DNA from: JAZDLC01 sp043802345
GTDB taxonomy: Bacteria; Planctomycetota; B15-G4; JADJEK01
Assembly: GCA_043802345.1 (NCBI GenBank)
Contig: JAZDLC010000056.1
Span: 1-14,447, forward strand
Direction of reading: 5' to 3'
DNA length: 14,447 nt
Shown here: in pieces, positions 1 to 6,984 of the stretch
Numbering within the stretch: position 1 is the first letter of the stretch
Layout: each line of letters begins with the position of its first letter
Position numbers and translations under genes: made by a program
The notes under the pieces: generated by a model
Seen by the model: only the letters and a program-made list of their open reading frames with translations
The model's database searches: none
Told to the model about the DNA's origin: nothing

Positions 1-760
1 CGGCCGCGTGCAGTTGGTTCTCATCCCTCATCGGTGCCGAGCATCCCTCGAGGTAGCTGACATACGCTCCCTCGTCCGCCACGATGAGCGTCTGCTCGAA
101 CTGCCCCGTGGACAACGCGTTGATGCGGAAGTAGGTCGAGAGCTCCATCGGGCAGCGGACGCCCTTCGGCACGTAGACGAACGATCCGTCCGAGAAGACC
201 GCCGAGTTCAGCGTGGCGAAGTAGTTGTCGGTGTACGGCACCACGGAACCCAGGTACTGCTTGACCAGCTCCGGGTGATGCGCCACCGCCTCCGAGAAGG
301 AGCAGAAGATGATCCCCAGCTCGGAGAACTTGTCCTTGAACGTGGTCGCCACCGAAACCGAGTCGAGCACGGCGTCCACCGCCACCCCGGCCAGTTGCTC
401 CTGTTCCCTGAGGGGGATGCCCAGCTTCTCGTATTCCTTCAGGATCTCCGGATCGACCTCATCCAGGCGCTTCGGCTTGGACGCGGAAGACGGCGCGGAG
501 TAGTAGCAGGCGGCCTGGTAGTCGATGGGGGGGTAGTGCAGGTGCGGCCAGGTCGGCTCCACCATCTGCAGCCACTTTCGGAAGGACCGCAGCCTCCAGT
601 CCAGCAGCCACTGCGGCTCGTTCTTCTTGTGGGAGATGAAGCGCACCGTGCTCTCATCGAGACCGAGCGGGGCGGTGTCGGCCGCAAAGTCGGTGGACCA
701 GCCGTACTTGTAATCGGCGTTCGCGATCGTTTCGAGGCTCTTCTGCGTGCTGCTGCTCAT
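1..760 (-). CDS. sufB: SufB, Fe-S cluster assembly scaffold (N-terminal 253 residues; cut by window edge)
   Basis: SufB is the scaffold subunit of the cytoplasmic SufBC2D complex, on which Fe-S clusters are built from sulfur supplied by SufS. The reading frame is open from an ATG at 760 to the left edge with no stop, giving 253 of the usual 470-480 residues, so the C-terminal half is outside. Recognisable SufB stretches are YKYGWSTDF near residue 17, the GLDESTVRFIS block, the WLLDWRLRSFRKWLQM segment, IIFCSFSEAV, VPYTDNYFATLNSAVFSDGS, VYVPKGVRCPMELSTYFRIN and ADEGAYVSYLEGCSAP. The start codon overlaps the stop of the upstream Rrf2 regulator (ATGA), which implies one mRNA and translational coupling. 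Downstream suf genes are expected past position 1, but this is inferred from family habit. Confidence 0.96.
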   Translation of the reverse strand, partial: MSSSTQKSLETIANADYKYGWSTDFAADTAPLGLDESTVRFISHKKNEPQWLLDWRLRSFRKWLQMVEPTWPHLHYPPIDYQAACYYSAPSSASKPKRLDEVDPEILKEYEKLGIPLREQEQLAGVAVDAVLDSVSVATTFKDKFSELGIIFCSFSEAVAHHPELVKQYLGSVVPYTDNYFATLNSAVFSDGSFVYVPKGVRCPMELSTYFRINALSTGQFEQTLIVADEGAYVSYLEGCSAPMRDENQLHAA

Positions 761-1242
761 GACGAGGTTCTCTCGACTCTCTCTGCTACAGGGCTTTCGA
801 CGGCGCCGCCGTCAGGGGTTCCGTCGGCCAGATTCATGGGGCTCGCCATGCGAGCGAGACTGATCTGGTCGAGCGCTTCCCGGACCACCAGGTTGATGGT
901 CTGCCAGTTCGACTTCACCGCGCAGAGGGCGGCGATGTCGCACGAAAAGGTTTCCATGCTGGAGCAGTCCGTGATGCCGATCGGCCCCTCCAGCGCCACG
1001 ATGATTTCCGCGACGGAAATCTCCGTGGCCGGGCGGGCCAGGCAGTATCCGCCATGCACTCCGCGCTGGGAGGAGAGGAGCCCCTCCCTGGCCAGCCCCT
1101 TCAGGATCTTGGCGACCATCGGCACCGGAAGGTGCACCTTCCCGGCCAGCTCCCGGGCGTTGTACGGTCCTCCCCCCTCGCTCTGCGCAAAGCAGGTCAG
1201 CAAGACGATGCCGTAGTCGGCCTGGCGGGTCATGCGAATCAT
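757..1242 (-). CDS. Rrf2-family Fe-S transcriptional regulator of the suf operon
   Basis: This 161-residue protein has the Rrf2 winged helix-turn-helix: MTRQADYGIVLL near the start, then a recognition region over residues 27-71 ending SSQRGVHGGYCLARP. Three cysteines in the sensor loop, C93, C101 and C107 (C-x7-C-x5-C), are placed to bind an Fe-S cluster. IscR uses x5/x5, and as I recall the x7/x5 spacing resembles Bacillus NsrR. Because it directly precedes and overlaps sufB, the likely role is sensing Fe-S supply and controlling the suf operon, as IscR or SufR does. The tail after residue 135 is Gly/Pro/Glu-rich and probably disordered. ATG 1242 and ATG 1233 are both possible starts: 1242 has a weak AAGAGA upstream, while 1233 gives the family's usual MTRQADY beginning. 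Nitric-oxide sensing cannot be excluded. Confidence 0.93.
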   Translation of the reverse strand: MIRMTRQADYGIVLLTCFAQSEGGGPYNARELAGKVHLPVPMVAKILKGLAREGLLSSQRGVHGGYCLARPATEISVAEIIVALEGPIGITDCSSMETFSCDIAALCAVKSNWQTINLVVREALDQISLARMASPMNLADGTPDGGAVESPVAERVERTSS

Positions 1243-1243
1243 C

Positions 1244-1283
1244 AGAGATTATCTCTTAACCAATTTATGTTAAATGGCTTATA
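1244..1283 (-). promoter_or_regulatory. AT-rich promoter/operator region of the Rrf2-suf operon with two inverted repeats
   Basis: An A+T-rich patch sits directly before the Rrf2 gene in otherwise GC-rich DNA. It holds a perfect inverted repeat AGAGAT-T-ATCTCT (1244-1256), one base from the 1242 start codon, and an imperfect 18-bp dyad CCAATTTATGTTAAATGG (1260-1277, 12 of 18 positions symmetric). Minus-strand -10-like hexamers are TATAAG (1283-1278) and GATAAT (1253-1248); no convincing -35 goes with either. Rrf2 proteins commonly bind A+T-rich dyads and control their own operons, so this is the natural operator candidate. The exact promoter is unresolved. Confidence 0.5.
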
Positions 1284-1398
1284 CGTCCGTCTCGGGGGTA
1301 GCCGGCAGGTGATTCCTGAATTCGGACCGCTGGAGTCCCCTTATCGCTCAGGTCAGGCCGTGCCGCAAGCTGGAAAACGAAGCTTTCTTGCGCCCCGA

Positions 1399-2817
1399 TC
1401 ACTGCTGCAGGTGCAGCTTCCAGCTCCTCTCGGACTCGAGCAGCCCGTGCTGGTCCTTCAGGACCCACGGGAGCTTCTCGCCCCTGGGCTTGGTGGGGTC
1501 GACCACCCGGCAGATGACCCGGTATCTGCCGGGTTCGAAGTCGCGCGGATCGACCTGGAATCCGACCGTCCGCTGGCCGGTGCGATGGGTGCGCTGTGCC
1601 GGCGGGGCCTTGAGGGGAGGCAGCGGACCCCGTCCTCGACGATCCTTCCAGCGGCGCGCCGGATCTTCCTTTTCGAGGGGAGGGGTTTCCTTCTCCGGGA
1701 GGACCCACCAGCTCACCAGCAATCCGTGGCTCGCCGGCAGCATCACCTCCACCTGGAATCCCACCGGCTGAAGGTCCCGCACCGACTGTGTCATGTCCAC
1801 CACCACCGGAGGAGAGTCGGAGCTGTGCGCGGCCGGCTCGCAGGTTTCGATCGGATCCACGTGGCGGTAGATCTCCAGCACGATCGCCTCCCTGCAGATC
1901 GGACAGAAGTCCACCCCCACATCCATGATGCAGTTGTTGGTCGGCTTCCAGGCCCCCTTCGGTCTGCCGTCCGCGCCCTGATAGACCCCTACGCCCGAGA
2001 CCCTCTTTTCCAGCCAGTGTTTCCACGGAACGGCATCAGGGTCTTTCGTGTTGGAGACGTTCGGCCCATTGTTCACCTGACCCCGATGGCCGGTGTTCCC
2101 GGAGTACTCGTCCATCAAGCTGGCGAAGGCATGCCCCCACTCATGGATCATTGTCTTCGGGGACCGGCCGCCCACGCTCGCGATGCCATCGCCGCCGGTG
2201 CCCAGCTCGCCGTTCTTCACGAAGGCGATGACCAGGCCGTCGTGCCCCGGGATCTCGGCCAGATTGGCCCGCACACGCTGGGCGCTGACGGCCACCTGGC
2301 TCTGGATTCCTCCCGAGAGCCGGGCGCCGAGCACGGTGTCATACGTCCGGTTGTGGCCGTCCACGCCCGACTCTCCGCTGCAGAGGTTGGCGCGGATGAA
2401 ATCGTGGTACGTGAAGTACTCCTCGAAGACCGCGTAACGCTCGAAGTTGCGGGGCACCACCTTGCTGAGCGTGTCGTAGTCCCCCTGCTGCTCGATCGTG
2501 AATCCGTCTCCCATGATCACGATGTCGACCCGGTTGTCGGAAGGGCCATGCCGCAGCAGATCGCTCGAGCAAAGAAACGCGCTCTCATGCGCCCGCGGGG
2601 CCGCCTTCCTTCCCGCCTGGGTGCCGCCGTACTCCCTGGCGAGCAGCTTGTAGGTGTTCGAGGCCTTGCGGTACTGGCCCCGGACCGCCCCCTCCTCCGC
2701 CTTGCGGAAGATCTCCCAGGCGCGCTCCTCCAGGTCCTTCTCGGCCTGCTGTCCACACATCCTTCCCGGGGACAGGGGCACGAACGCGAGGGCCAGGACG
2801 GGCAGCAGGAGGCGCAT
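1399..2817 (-). CDS. Secreted M64-family (IgA-peptidase-type) zinc metallopeptidase
   Basis: This 472-residue protein begins with a signal peptide (MRLLLPVLALAFVPLSPG), so it is exported. Residues 24-65 are helical and charged. The catalytic domain carries the M64 zinc motif HEWGH (225-229) followed by DEY (236-238). Before it lie the typical RVDIVIMGDGFT (96-107) and the YFTYHDFIRAN segment. After it come NNCIMD (294-299) and FCPICREAI (304-312), which follow the active site in this family. The C-terminal part from about 335 looks like a beta-sandwich, with a long charged proline-rich insertion around 374-415. The founding M64 member cleaves IgA, but most environmental members have unknown substrates. 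ATG 2817 is preceded by an AGGTAGGG ribosome site. It lies 6 bp after the upstream membrane-protein gene, so the two are probably co-transcribed. Confidence 0.92.
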   Translation of the reverse strand: MRLLLPVLALAFVPLSPGRMCGQQAEKDLEERAWEIFRKAEEGAVRGQYRKASNTYKLLAREYGGTQAGRKAAPRAHESAFLCSSDLLRHGPSDNRVDIVIMGDGFTIEQQGDYDTLSKVVPRNFERYAVFEEYFTYHDFIRANLCSGESGVDGHNRTYDTVLGARLSGGIQSQVAVSAQRVRANLAEIPGHDGLVIAFVKNGELGTGGDGIASVGGRSPKTMIHEWGHAFASLMDEYSGNTGHRGQVNNGPNVSNTKDPDAVPWKHWLEKRVSGVGVYQGADGRPKGAWKPTNNCIMDVGVDFCPICREAIVLEIYRHVDPIETCEPAAHSSDSPPVVVDMTQSVRDLQPVGFQVEVMLPASHGLLVSWWVLPEKETPPLEKEDPARRWKDRRGRGPLPPLKAPPAQRTHRTGQRTVGFQVDPRDFEPGRYRVICRVVDPTKPRGEKLPWVLKDQHGLLESERSWKLHLQQ

Positions 2818-2823
2818 GGTTCC

Positions 2824-3558
2824 CTACCTTTCCGATGTCTGCGTGTCCTCTTCCACCCTCTCCCGGATGATCTCGAGAACGCACGCATCCAACAGGATCG
2901 CCGCGGAAGAGTCGGTGATCGGCGCCACGTTTCGCAGGATCAGGTCCAGGTTGGCCGGTAGCCAGACGGCCTCCCGGCGCTCCAGACTGCGTTGCATCGT
3001 TTGATACGAAACTTTCTCATCCTGGACGTCGATTTGAAGCTTCTCGTGCTGGTCCTCCAGCGACCGCACGATCTCGGTGGCCGCGGGGTGGCCGTCCTCC
3101 GCCGCCTTGACGAGGGTCAGGTGGATCGTGTCGCAGACCCAGATGTACTCGTCCGCGGACATCGATTGTTGGTGCAGGCTCTGGGTCAGCTTCACAGGAA
3201 CGTCCAGGAAGGCGCCGAAGATGTCGGTCACCAGGCCGAACGCCTCCCGGATCGCAGCGATCGGTCCCATCTCCTCGCCGCCCTGGTTGAGCCGATCGGT
3301 CCGGCCCACCAGTTGGGCGATCGGCTCCTGCGCCTCATCCCGGATGGCGAAGAAGTCGGCCAGCCGGTCGGCTTCGAGCAGGCCGTCGCCCGGCACTTCG
3401 AAAGGCCAGCTCTGATTCGTTTCCCGCAGGTCAGCCATGGCCAGGTTGATCTTGGCGAAGTGTGCGCGCCCCTTGAACGCCATGTACCCGCCGCAGCCGA
3501 CGCCGAGGATGATCAGGAAGATGACAAAGCAGGCAAAGGCGATCAGACAACCCTTCAT
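2824..3558 (-). CDS. Unrecognised single-pass membrane protein, co-transcribed with M64 peptidase
   Basis: This protein has 244 residues when started at ATG 3558, which has GTGGAG at normal spacing upstream and begins directly with a membrane segment (residues 5-27). An in-frame extension to 3621 would place 21 polar residues ahead of that segment and is unlikely. The rest is a mostly helical, presumably extracytoplasmic domain. It contains WPFEVPGDGLLEADRLADFFAIRDE (51-75, described rather than named), MSADEYIWVCDTI (133-145), and a charged helix around 165-195 that could form a coiled coil. A P-x-x-G-x-L...F-x-A-I-R element plus an EY-x-W element looks like a recurring unnamed family, but I cannot name a domain. 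The 6-bp gap to the M64 gene suggests a shared function, perhaps as anchor, partner or inhibitor; this is inference only. Confidence 0.85.
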   Translation of the reverse strand: MKGCLIAFACFVIFLIILGVGCGGYMAFKGRAHFAKINLAMADLRETNQSWPFEVPGDGLLEADRLADFFAIRDEAQEPIAQLVGRTDRLNQGGEEMGPIAAIREAFGLVTDIFGAFLDVPVKLTQSLHQQSMSADEYIWVCDTIHLTLVKAAEDGHPAATEIVRSLEDQHEKLQIDVQDEKVSYQTMQRSLERREAVWLPANLDLILRNVAPITDSSAAILLDACVLEIIRERVEEDTQTSER

Positions 3559-3601
3559 CGGAACTCCACACGTGGTCCTTCGGCGAGCAGTCGATCCCCG
3601 G

Positions 3602-3629
3602 CCGGATGGGCCGGGCGCCACCCATCCGG
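3602..3629 (-). other. Perfect 9-bp inverted repeat (stem-loop) between two minus-strand genes
   Basis: CCGGATGGG (3602-3610) and CCCATCCGG (3621-3629) form a perfect stem around a 10-base loop. The stem is about 60 bp after the stop of the TMTC-like gene and about 44 bp before the start of the membrane-protein gene. There is no T-run on either strand after it, so it is not a classical intrinsic terminator. It may be a factor-dependent terminator, an mRNA-stabilising structure, or part of the next gene's leader. Confidence 0.45.
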
Positions 3630-3689
3630 ATCATAGCGGCCGGCGCGGGATTGACACCATGGGGACCCCGACTCCGATGGAAGCGCGTC

Positions 3690-5387
3690 CTACCGCGGGA
3701 GGAGCTGTCTGAGTTCGGAGGCCCCCGGGTAGCCCGGAGCCATCTTCTCCAGCTCCTGCAGGAGCCGCCGGCATTCCGCCTTCTGCCCGCGCACCTGCGC
3801 CAGGTGGGCGAGTTCATACACAGGGTCGGGCGACGCCGGCTCGAGGGCCCTTGCCCGCTCGAGGTGGCGCCTCGCCTCGTCGAGCCGCTCTTCCGCCTGG
3901 CCCGCAAGGACCTTTTCCCGGTCTGGATCGCCTTCTTTCGCCGCCTGCTGCGACGCGATCAGATCATTCGCTCCGCGGAAGAAACGGACCATCCCCAGGT
4001 TCAGGTGCGCCCGCGAGGTCTCTTCCTTCAGTTCCAGCGCCTGCAAGTAGAGAGCCTCGGCCTGCTCCATCTCTCCCCGCTGGAAGTGGAGGTTCCCGAG
4101 GTTGACCGAAAGGAGGGTGCCGGGCGATCCCTCCGCGGACTGGTAGAGCGATTCGTTCGACTTCCAGTCGCGGTTTCGATTCACGGTCAGGATGGCGCAG
4201 CAGACCAGGGAGGCGACGGCGGCCAGGAAGAGCGCCCGGCGGATCGCCGGCGGGCGGATCTCCCGCAGCAGGATGCCCAGGAGCAACGAGAGACTGAGAG
4301 ACGGGATGTAGAGGAACCGTTCCGCCATCAGGCTGACCGTCGGCACGATGTTCAGCACCGGGAGCAGGGACGCGAAGAAGAACAGGATGGCGCAGGTGAC
4401 CAGGGGGAGTCTGCGCCGGACGAGCAGCGCCGCCGCCATGGTTCCCAGCACGAACGCGGCCGAGAGCATGGCACGGCCGGCGAGCAGGGAGTCCAGGTAG
4501 GGCAGGGTTCCATTGTAGTGGTAGAGCATTCCTTTCGGCAGGACCAGGAGGCGTGCGCACTGCGGCAGGGTCTGCAGCATGGTGGCCAGCACCGTGACCG
4601 GCGACTTCCCGTGGAAGTACTCCATGGTGGCGGTGACTTCCTTGCCGGAGAGAGCCGCCTGGCGCAGGAGCAGGAAGAGGAGCGTGACCGCGGCCAGAGA
4701 GGCGATCAGCGCCAGCCGGGCGCGGACGGTGCGGACCCTTGGGGCACAGGCGGTCTGGTCGAGCAGGATCGCCGCGGCGGGCAGGGTGACGGCCATTTCC
4801 TTGCACCAGAGCGCCGCCACGAACGAGACGTGCAGCAGGATCAGGCTGCCCCGGCCGGCTCCGCGGGAGAAGCGGATGAACTCGGACAGGGCGGTCAGGT
4901 AGAAGAGCGCCGCCAGGCTGTCGGTGCGGCCGCTGATCCAGGCCACCGCTTCGGTGTGGATCGGATGGACCGCGAACAGCAGGGCCGCCAGCAGGGCCGC
5001 GGCGCGGTTTTCGAGCAGGAGCCGCAGCAGACGCAGCGCCGCCAGGCTGGCGAGCACGTGGATCACCACGTTGGTGAAGTGGAACGTCCTCGGGTCGATG
5101 CCGCCGAACAGGGTTTCGCCCAGGGATCGGTCCACGGCGTAGGTCACGGAGACCAGCGGCCGGTAGTACCTGCCCATGGTCTTGTGGAACCCCTCTTCCC
5201 CGGTGAAGTGCAGTGGCAGCCGGTCGAACCGGAGGCTTGCCGGGTTGTCGAGGAGCAGCGGCTTGTCGTCGAACACGAAGCCGCCGCCGAGGGCGTTGAG
5301 ATAGACCAGCAGGGCGGCCGCGGCGACCAGCAGGGCGCCGAGCCGTCCGCTTCCCTGGCGAAGATCCGTGGTCCCGTAATTCCTCAT
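3690..5387 (-). CDS. TMTC-like GT-C glycosyltransferase-type membrane protein with C-terminal TPRs
   Basis: This is a 565-residue polytopic membrane protein. About ten hydrophobic segments cover residues 15-400, and tetratricopeptide-like helices follow at about 420-565. Features shared with the TMTC/protein-O-mannosyltransferase-like GT-C group include the first-loop acidic pair in FVFDDKPLL (D40, D41), RYYRPL (73-78), HPIHTEAVAWISGRTDSLA (141-159), WCKEMAVTLP (194-203) and LMAERFLYIPS (353-363). GT-C enzymes transfer sugars from polyprenyl-phosphate donors on the outer face of the membrane, so glycosylation of an exported protein or envelope molecule is likely, but donor and acceptor are unknown. 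The TPRs include VNLGNLHFQRGEMEQAEALY (428-447) and may hold the acceptor. No strong ribosome site precedes ATG 5387. It is divergently paired with the sulfatase-fold gene. Confidence 0.88.
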   Translation of the reverse strand: MRNYGTTDLRQGSGRLGALLVAAAALLVYLNALGGGFVFDDKPLLLDNPASLRFDRLPLHFTGEEGFHKTMGRYYRPLVSVTYAVDRSLGETLFGGIDPRTFHFTNVVIHVLASLAALRLLRLLLENRAAALLAALLFAVHPIHTEAVAWISGRTDSLAALFYLTALSEFIRFSRGAGRGSLILLHVSFVAALWCKEMAVTLPAAAILLDQTACAPRVRTVRARLALIASLAAVTLLFLLLRQAALSGKEVTATMEYFHGKSPVTVLATMLQTLPQCARLLVLPKGMLYHYNGTLPYLDSLLAGRAMLSAAFVLGTMAAALLVRRRLPLVTCAILFFFASLLPVLNIVPTVSLMAERFLYIPSLSLSLLLGILLREIRPPAIRRALFLAAVASLVCCAILTVNRNRDWKSNESLYQSAEGSPGTLLSVNLGNLHFQRGEMEQAEALYLQALELKEETSRAHLNLGMVRFFRGANDLIASQQAAKEGDPDREKVLAGQAEERLDEARRHLERARALEPASPDPVYELAHLAQVRGQKAECRRLLQELEKMAPGYPGASELRQLLPR

Positions 5388-5426
5388 CGCAACTCGCTGG
5401 CGGTTCGTCGAGGCGCCGGCAGACCG

Positions 5427-5455
5427 TTGCCCGGTCCGCCGGAAGCGACCATAAT
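5427..5455 (+). promoter_or_regulatory. Candidate sigma-70 promoter for the sulfatase-fold lipoprotein gene
   Basis: TTGCCC (5427-5432) and CATAAT (5450-5455) are separated by 17 bases, matching 4/6 and 5/6 of the housekeeping consensus. Transcription would start near 5462, leaving a leader of about 60 nt before ATG 5524. It lies in the 136-bp region between two divergent genes; I see no equally good promoter for the minus-strand gene. Confidence 0.4.
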
Positions 5456-5523
5456 CTCATCGGGCCGACGCGATTGCCGCCATTTTCTGCTCCGGCTGCG
5501 TTCGACCACTTCGCTCTCGGAAC

Positions 5524-6933
5524 ATGAATCGACGTCACATCGCAATCCTCGTCTTGCTGCTCGGGCCGGCGCTGCCGCTCTTCATGAGCTGTTCCAGGCC
5601 GCCGGTGGAGGGACCGGACGTGATCGTCATCCTGGTCGACACGCTGCGGCGCGACGCACTCGGTTGCTACGGGAATCCCCGCGATCCGACCCCCGCCATC
5701 GATCGCTTCGCCCGGGAGTCGACCCGGTTCAAGAACGCGATCTCCCCGTCCGGCTGGACGTTGCCGGCGGTGGCGTCGCTCCTCACCGGCACCTGGCCGT
5801 CCATCCATCGCGCCCAGGGGAAGGTCTCGCGGCTGACTCCGCTCAGCCCGGACGTGACGCCCTGCACCGTGCCGCTGCAAGCAGCCGGCTACCGCACGCT
5901 GGCCGTGGCCAACGCCGCCTTCCTGAGTCCCCTGCTCGGGCTCGACCGGGGGTTCGACGTCTTCGATCACCGCCACGCCTACAATCAGGAGATCCGGGGG
6001 GCGGCCGAGTCGGTCGACAGGGCGCTGGCGCTGCTGGACCTCGAGCCGGATCACCCGGCGTTCCTGCTCCTGCACCTGTTCGATCCGCACCTCGACTACG
6101 ATCCGCCCGAGGATCCCTTCCGCTTCACGGGGGGACGGACCGAACCGCCGCCGCCGCTCGGAATGAAGGCCTGCGGGGACCTCTGCATGCCGGAAGACGT
6201 GGTCGATCCGGAGGCGGTCGAGTATGTGCGCGCGATCTATCTCGCCGAGGTGGCGTGCGTCGACCGGCAGGTCGGGAGGTTCCTCGACGAGCTGAAGCGA
6301 CGGGGCCGGTATGACGAGGCGCTCGTGATCCTGCTCGCGGACCATGGCGAGGAGTTCTTCGAGCATGGCGACTTCGAGCACGGCCACACCCTGTATGACG
6401 AGTTGATCAAGGTGCCGCTGCTGGTGAAGTGGCCGGAGGGCCGGGGGCCCGTGCCGGGGGCGGTGGCGAAGCAGGTGCCGACGCTGGACCTGATGCCGAC
6501 GGTCTTCGACGTGCTCGGCCTCGACACGCCGGCCTCGTGCGTGGGACGCTCCCTCCTCGAGACCGCCTGGGGAGGGGAGCGGACGGAGCGGCTCCTGTTC
6601 AGCGAGGCGACGCTCTACGGGCCGGAGAAGATGTCGCTCCGGACGGGCCGGCGCGAAAAGGTGATCGTGACCTATGTCCGGGAAGGCCCGCCGGTGATCG
6701 AAATCTACGACCTTCGGAAGGATCCGCTGGAACGGGTCAATCTCGCGCCCACTTCACCTGAACTAGTCGAGCGGCTTGGCGGGCAGATCCGTGACGTGCG
6801 GCAGCGCCTCACGCAGGAGGGCGCCCGCAACCGCGTCGGCTCCGTGCAGGATCTCGACCCGAAGAAGAGCGCCGAGTACCTGAAGAGCCTCGACTCCCTC
6901 GGCTACACCCGCGGCTCGAAGAAGAACGACTGA
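5524..6933 (+). CDS. Sulfatase-fold (alkaline phosphatase superfamily) lipoprotein with Thr at the catalytic position
   Basis: This 469-residue protein begins with a signal sequence ending LPLFMSC; the Cys at 23 fits an exported lipoprotein, although the lipobox is imperfect. The sulfatase fold is clear: VIVILVDTLRRDALGCYG (33-50, metal ligand D39), SGWTLPAVASLLTG (76-89), LFDPHLDYDPP (185-195), LADHGEEFFEHG (271-282, ligands D273 and H274) and HGHTLYDELIKVPLLVKW (286-303). A true sulfatase has C/S-x-P-x-R before SLLTG. Here the nucleophile position is Thr79 and the Arg is Val83, so no formylglycine can form. A Thr nucleophile is usual for phosphatases, phosphodiesterases and phosphotransferases of this superfamily, which makes phosphate-ester chemistry on an envelope substrate more likely than sulfate hydrolysis. 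The Shine-Dalgarno is weak. The end LKSLDSLGYT is common in environmental members. Confidence 0.92.
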   Translation: MNRRHIAILVLLLGPALPLFMSCSRPPVEGPDVIVILVDTLRRDALGCYGNPRDPTPAIDRFARESTRFKNAISPSGWTLPAVASLLTGTWPSIHRAQGKVSRLTPLSPDVTPCTVPLQAAGYRTLAVANAAFLSPLLGLDRGFDVFDHRHAYNQEIRGAAESVDRALALLDLEPDHPAFLLLHLFDPHLDYDPPEDPFRFTGGRTEPPPPLGMKACGDLCMPEDVVDPEAVEYVRAIYLAEVACVDRQVGRFLDELKRRGRYDEALVILLADHGEEFFEHGDFEHGHTLYDELIKVPLLVKWPEGRGPVPGAVAKQVPTLDLMPTVFDVLGLDTPASCVGRSLLETAWGGERTERLLFSEATLYGPEKMSLRTGRREKVIVTYVREGPPVIEIYDLRKDPLERVNLAPTSPELVERLGGQIRDVRQRLTQEGARNRVGSVQDLDPKKSAEYLKSLDSLGYTRGSKKND

Positions 6934-6956
6934 GGCGCGCTTCTCTCCCTGGTTCT

Positions 6957-6971
6957 CGGCCACCCCGGCCG
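6957..6971. terminator. Weak GC stem-loop in the convergent intergenic gap
   Basis: CGGCC (6957-6961) and GGCCG (6967-6971) flank a 5-base loop in the 51-bp gap between two convergent genes. The position suits a bidirectional transcription end, but the stem is short and no T-run follows on either strand, so this is only a possibility. Confidence 0.2.
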
Positions 6972-6984
6972 GAGATCCAGCGGG

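Noticed and set aside
8..1216. Long plus-strand frame of about 400 codons across the sufB/Rrf2 region
   Set aside because: It is antisense to two clearly recognisable genes, is Arg/Val/Leu-rich with no domain, and arises from high GC content.
1366..1392. Possible terminator hairpin after the M64 gene (AAGCT...AGCTT within GCAAG...CTTGC)
   Set aside because: Arms of 5 bp do not stack into one continuous stem and no T-run follows.
1054..2961. Plus-strand frame of about 635 codons over the M64 gene
   Set aside because: Antisense to an M64 peptidase with intact catalytic motifs; low-complexity translation without signal or domain.
3606..6387. Very long frames on both strands (about 800-900 codons) over the TMTC-like and sulfatase-fold genes
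   Set aside because: They are Gln/Arg/Gly-rich or Pro/Arg-rich shadows of membrane-protein and sulfatase codons, and conflict with two genes that have convincing motifs.
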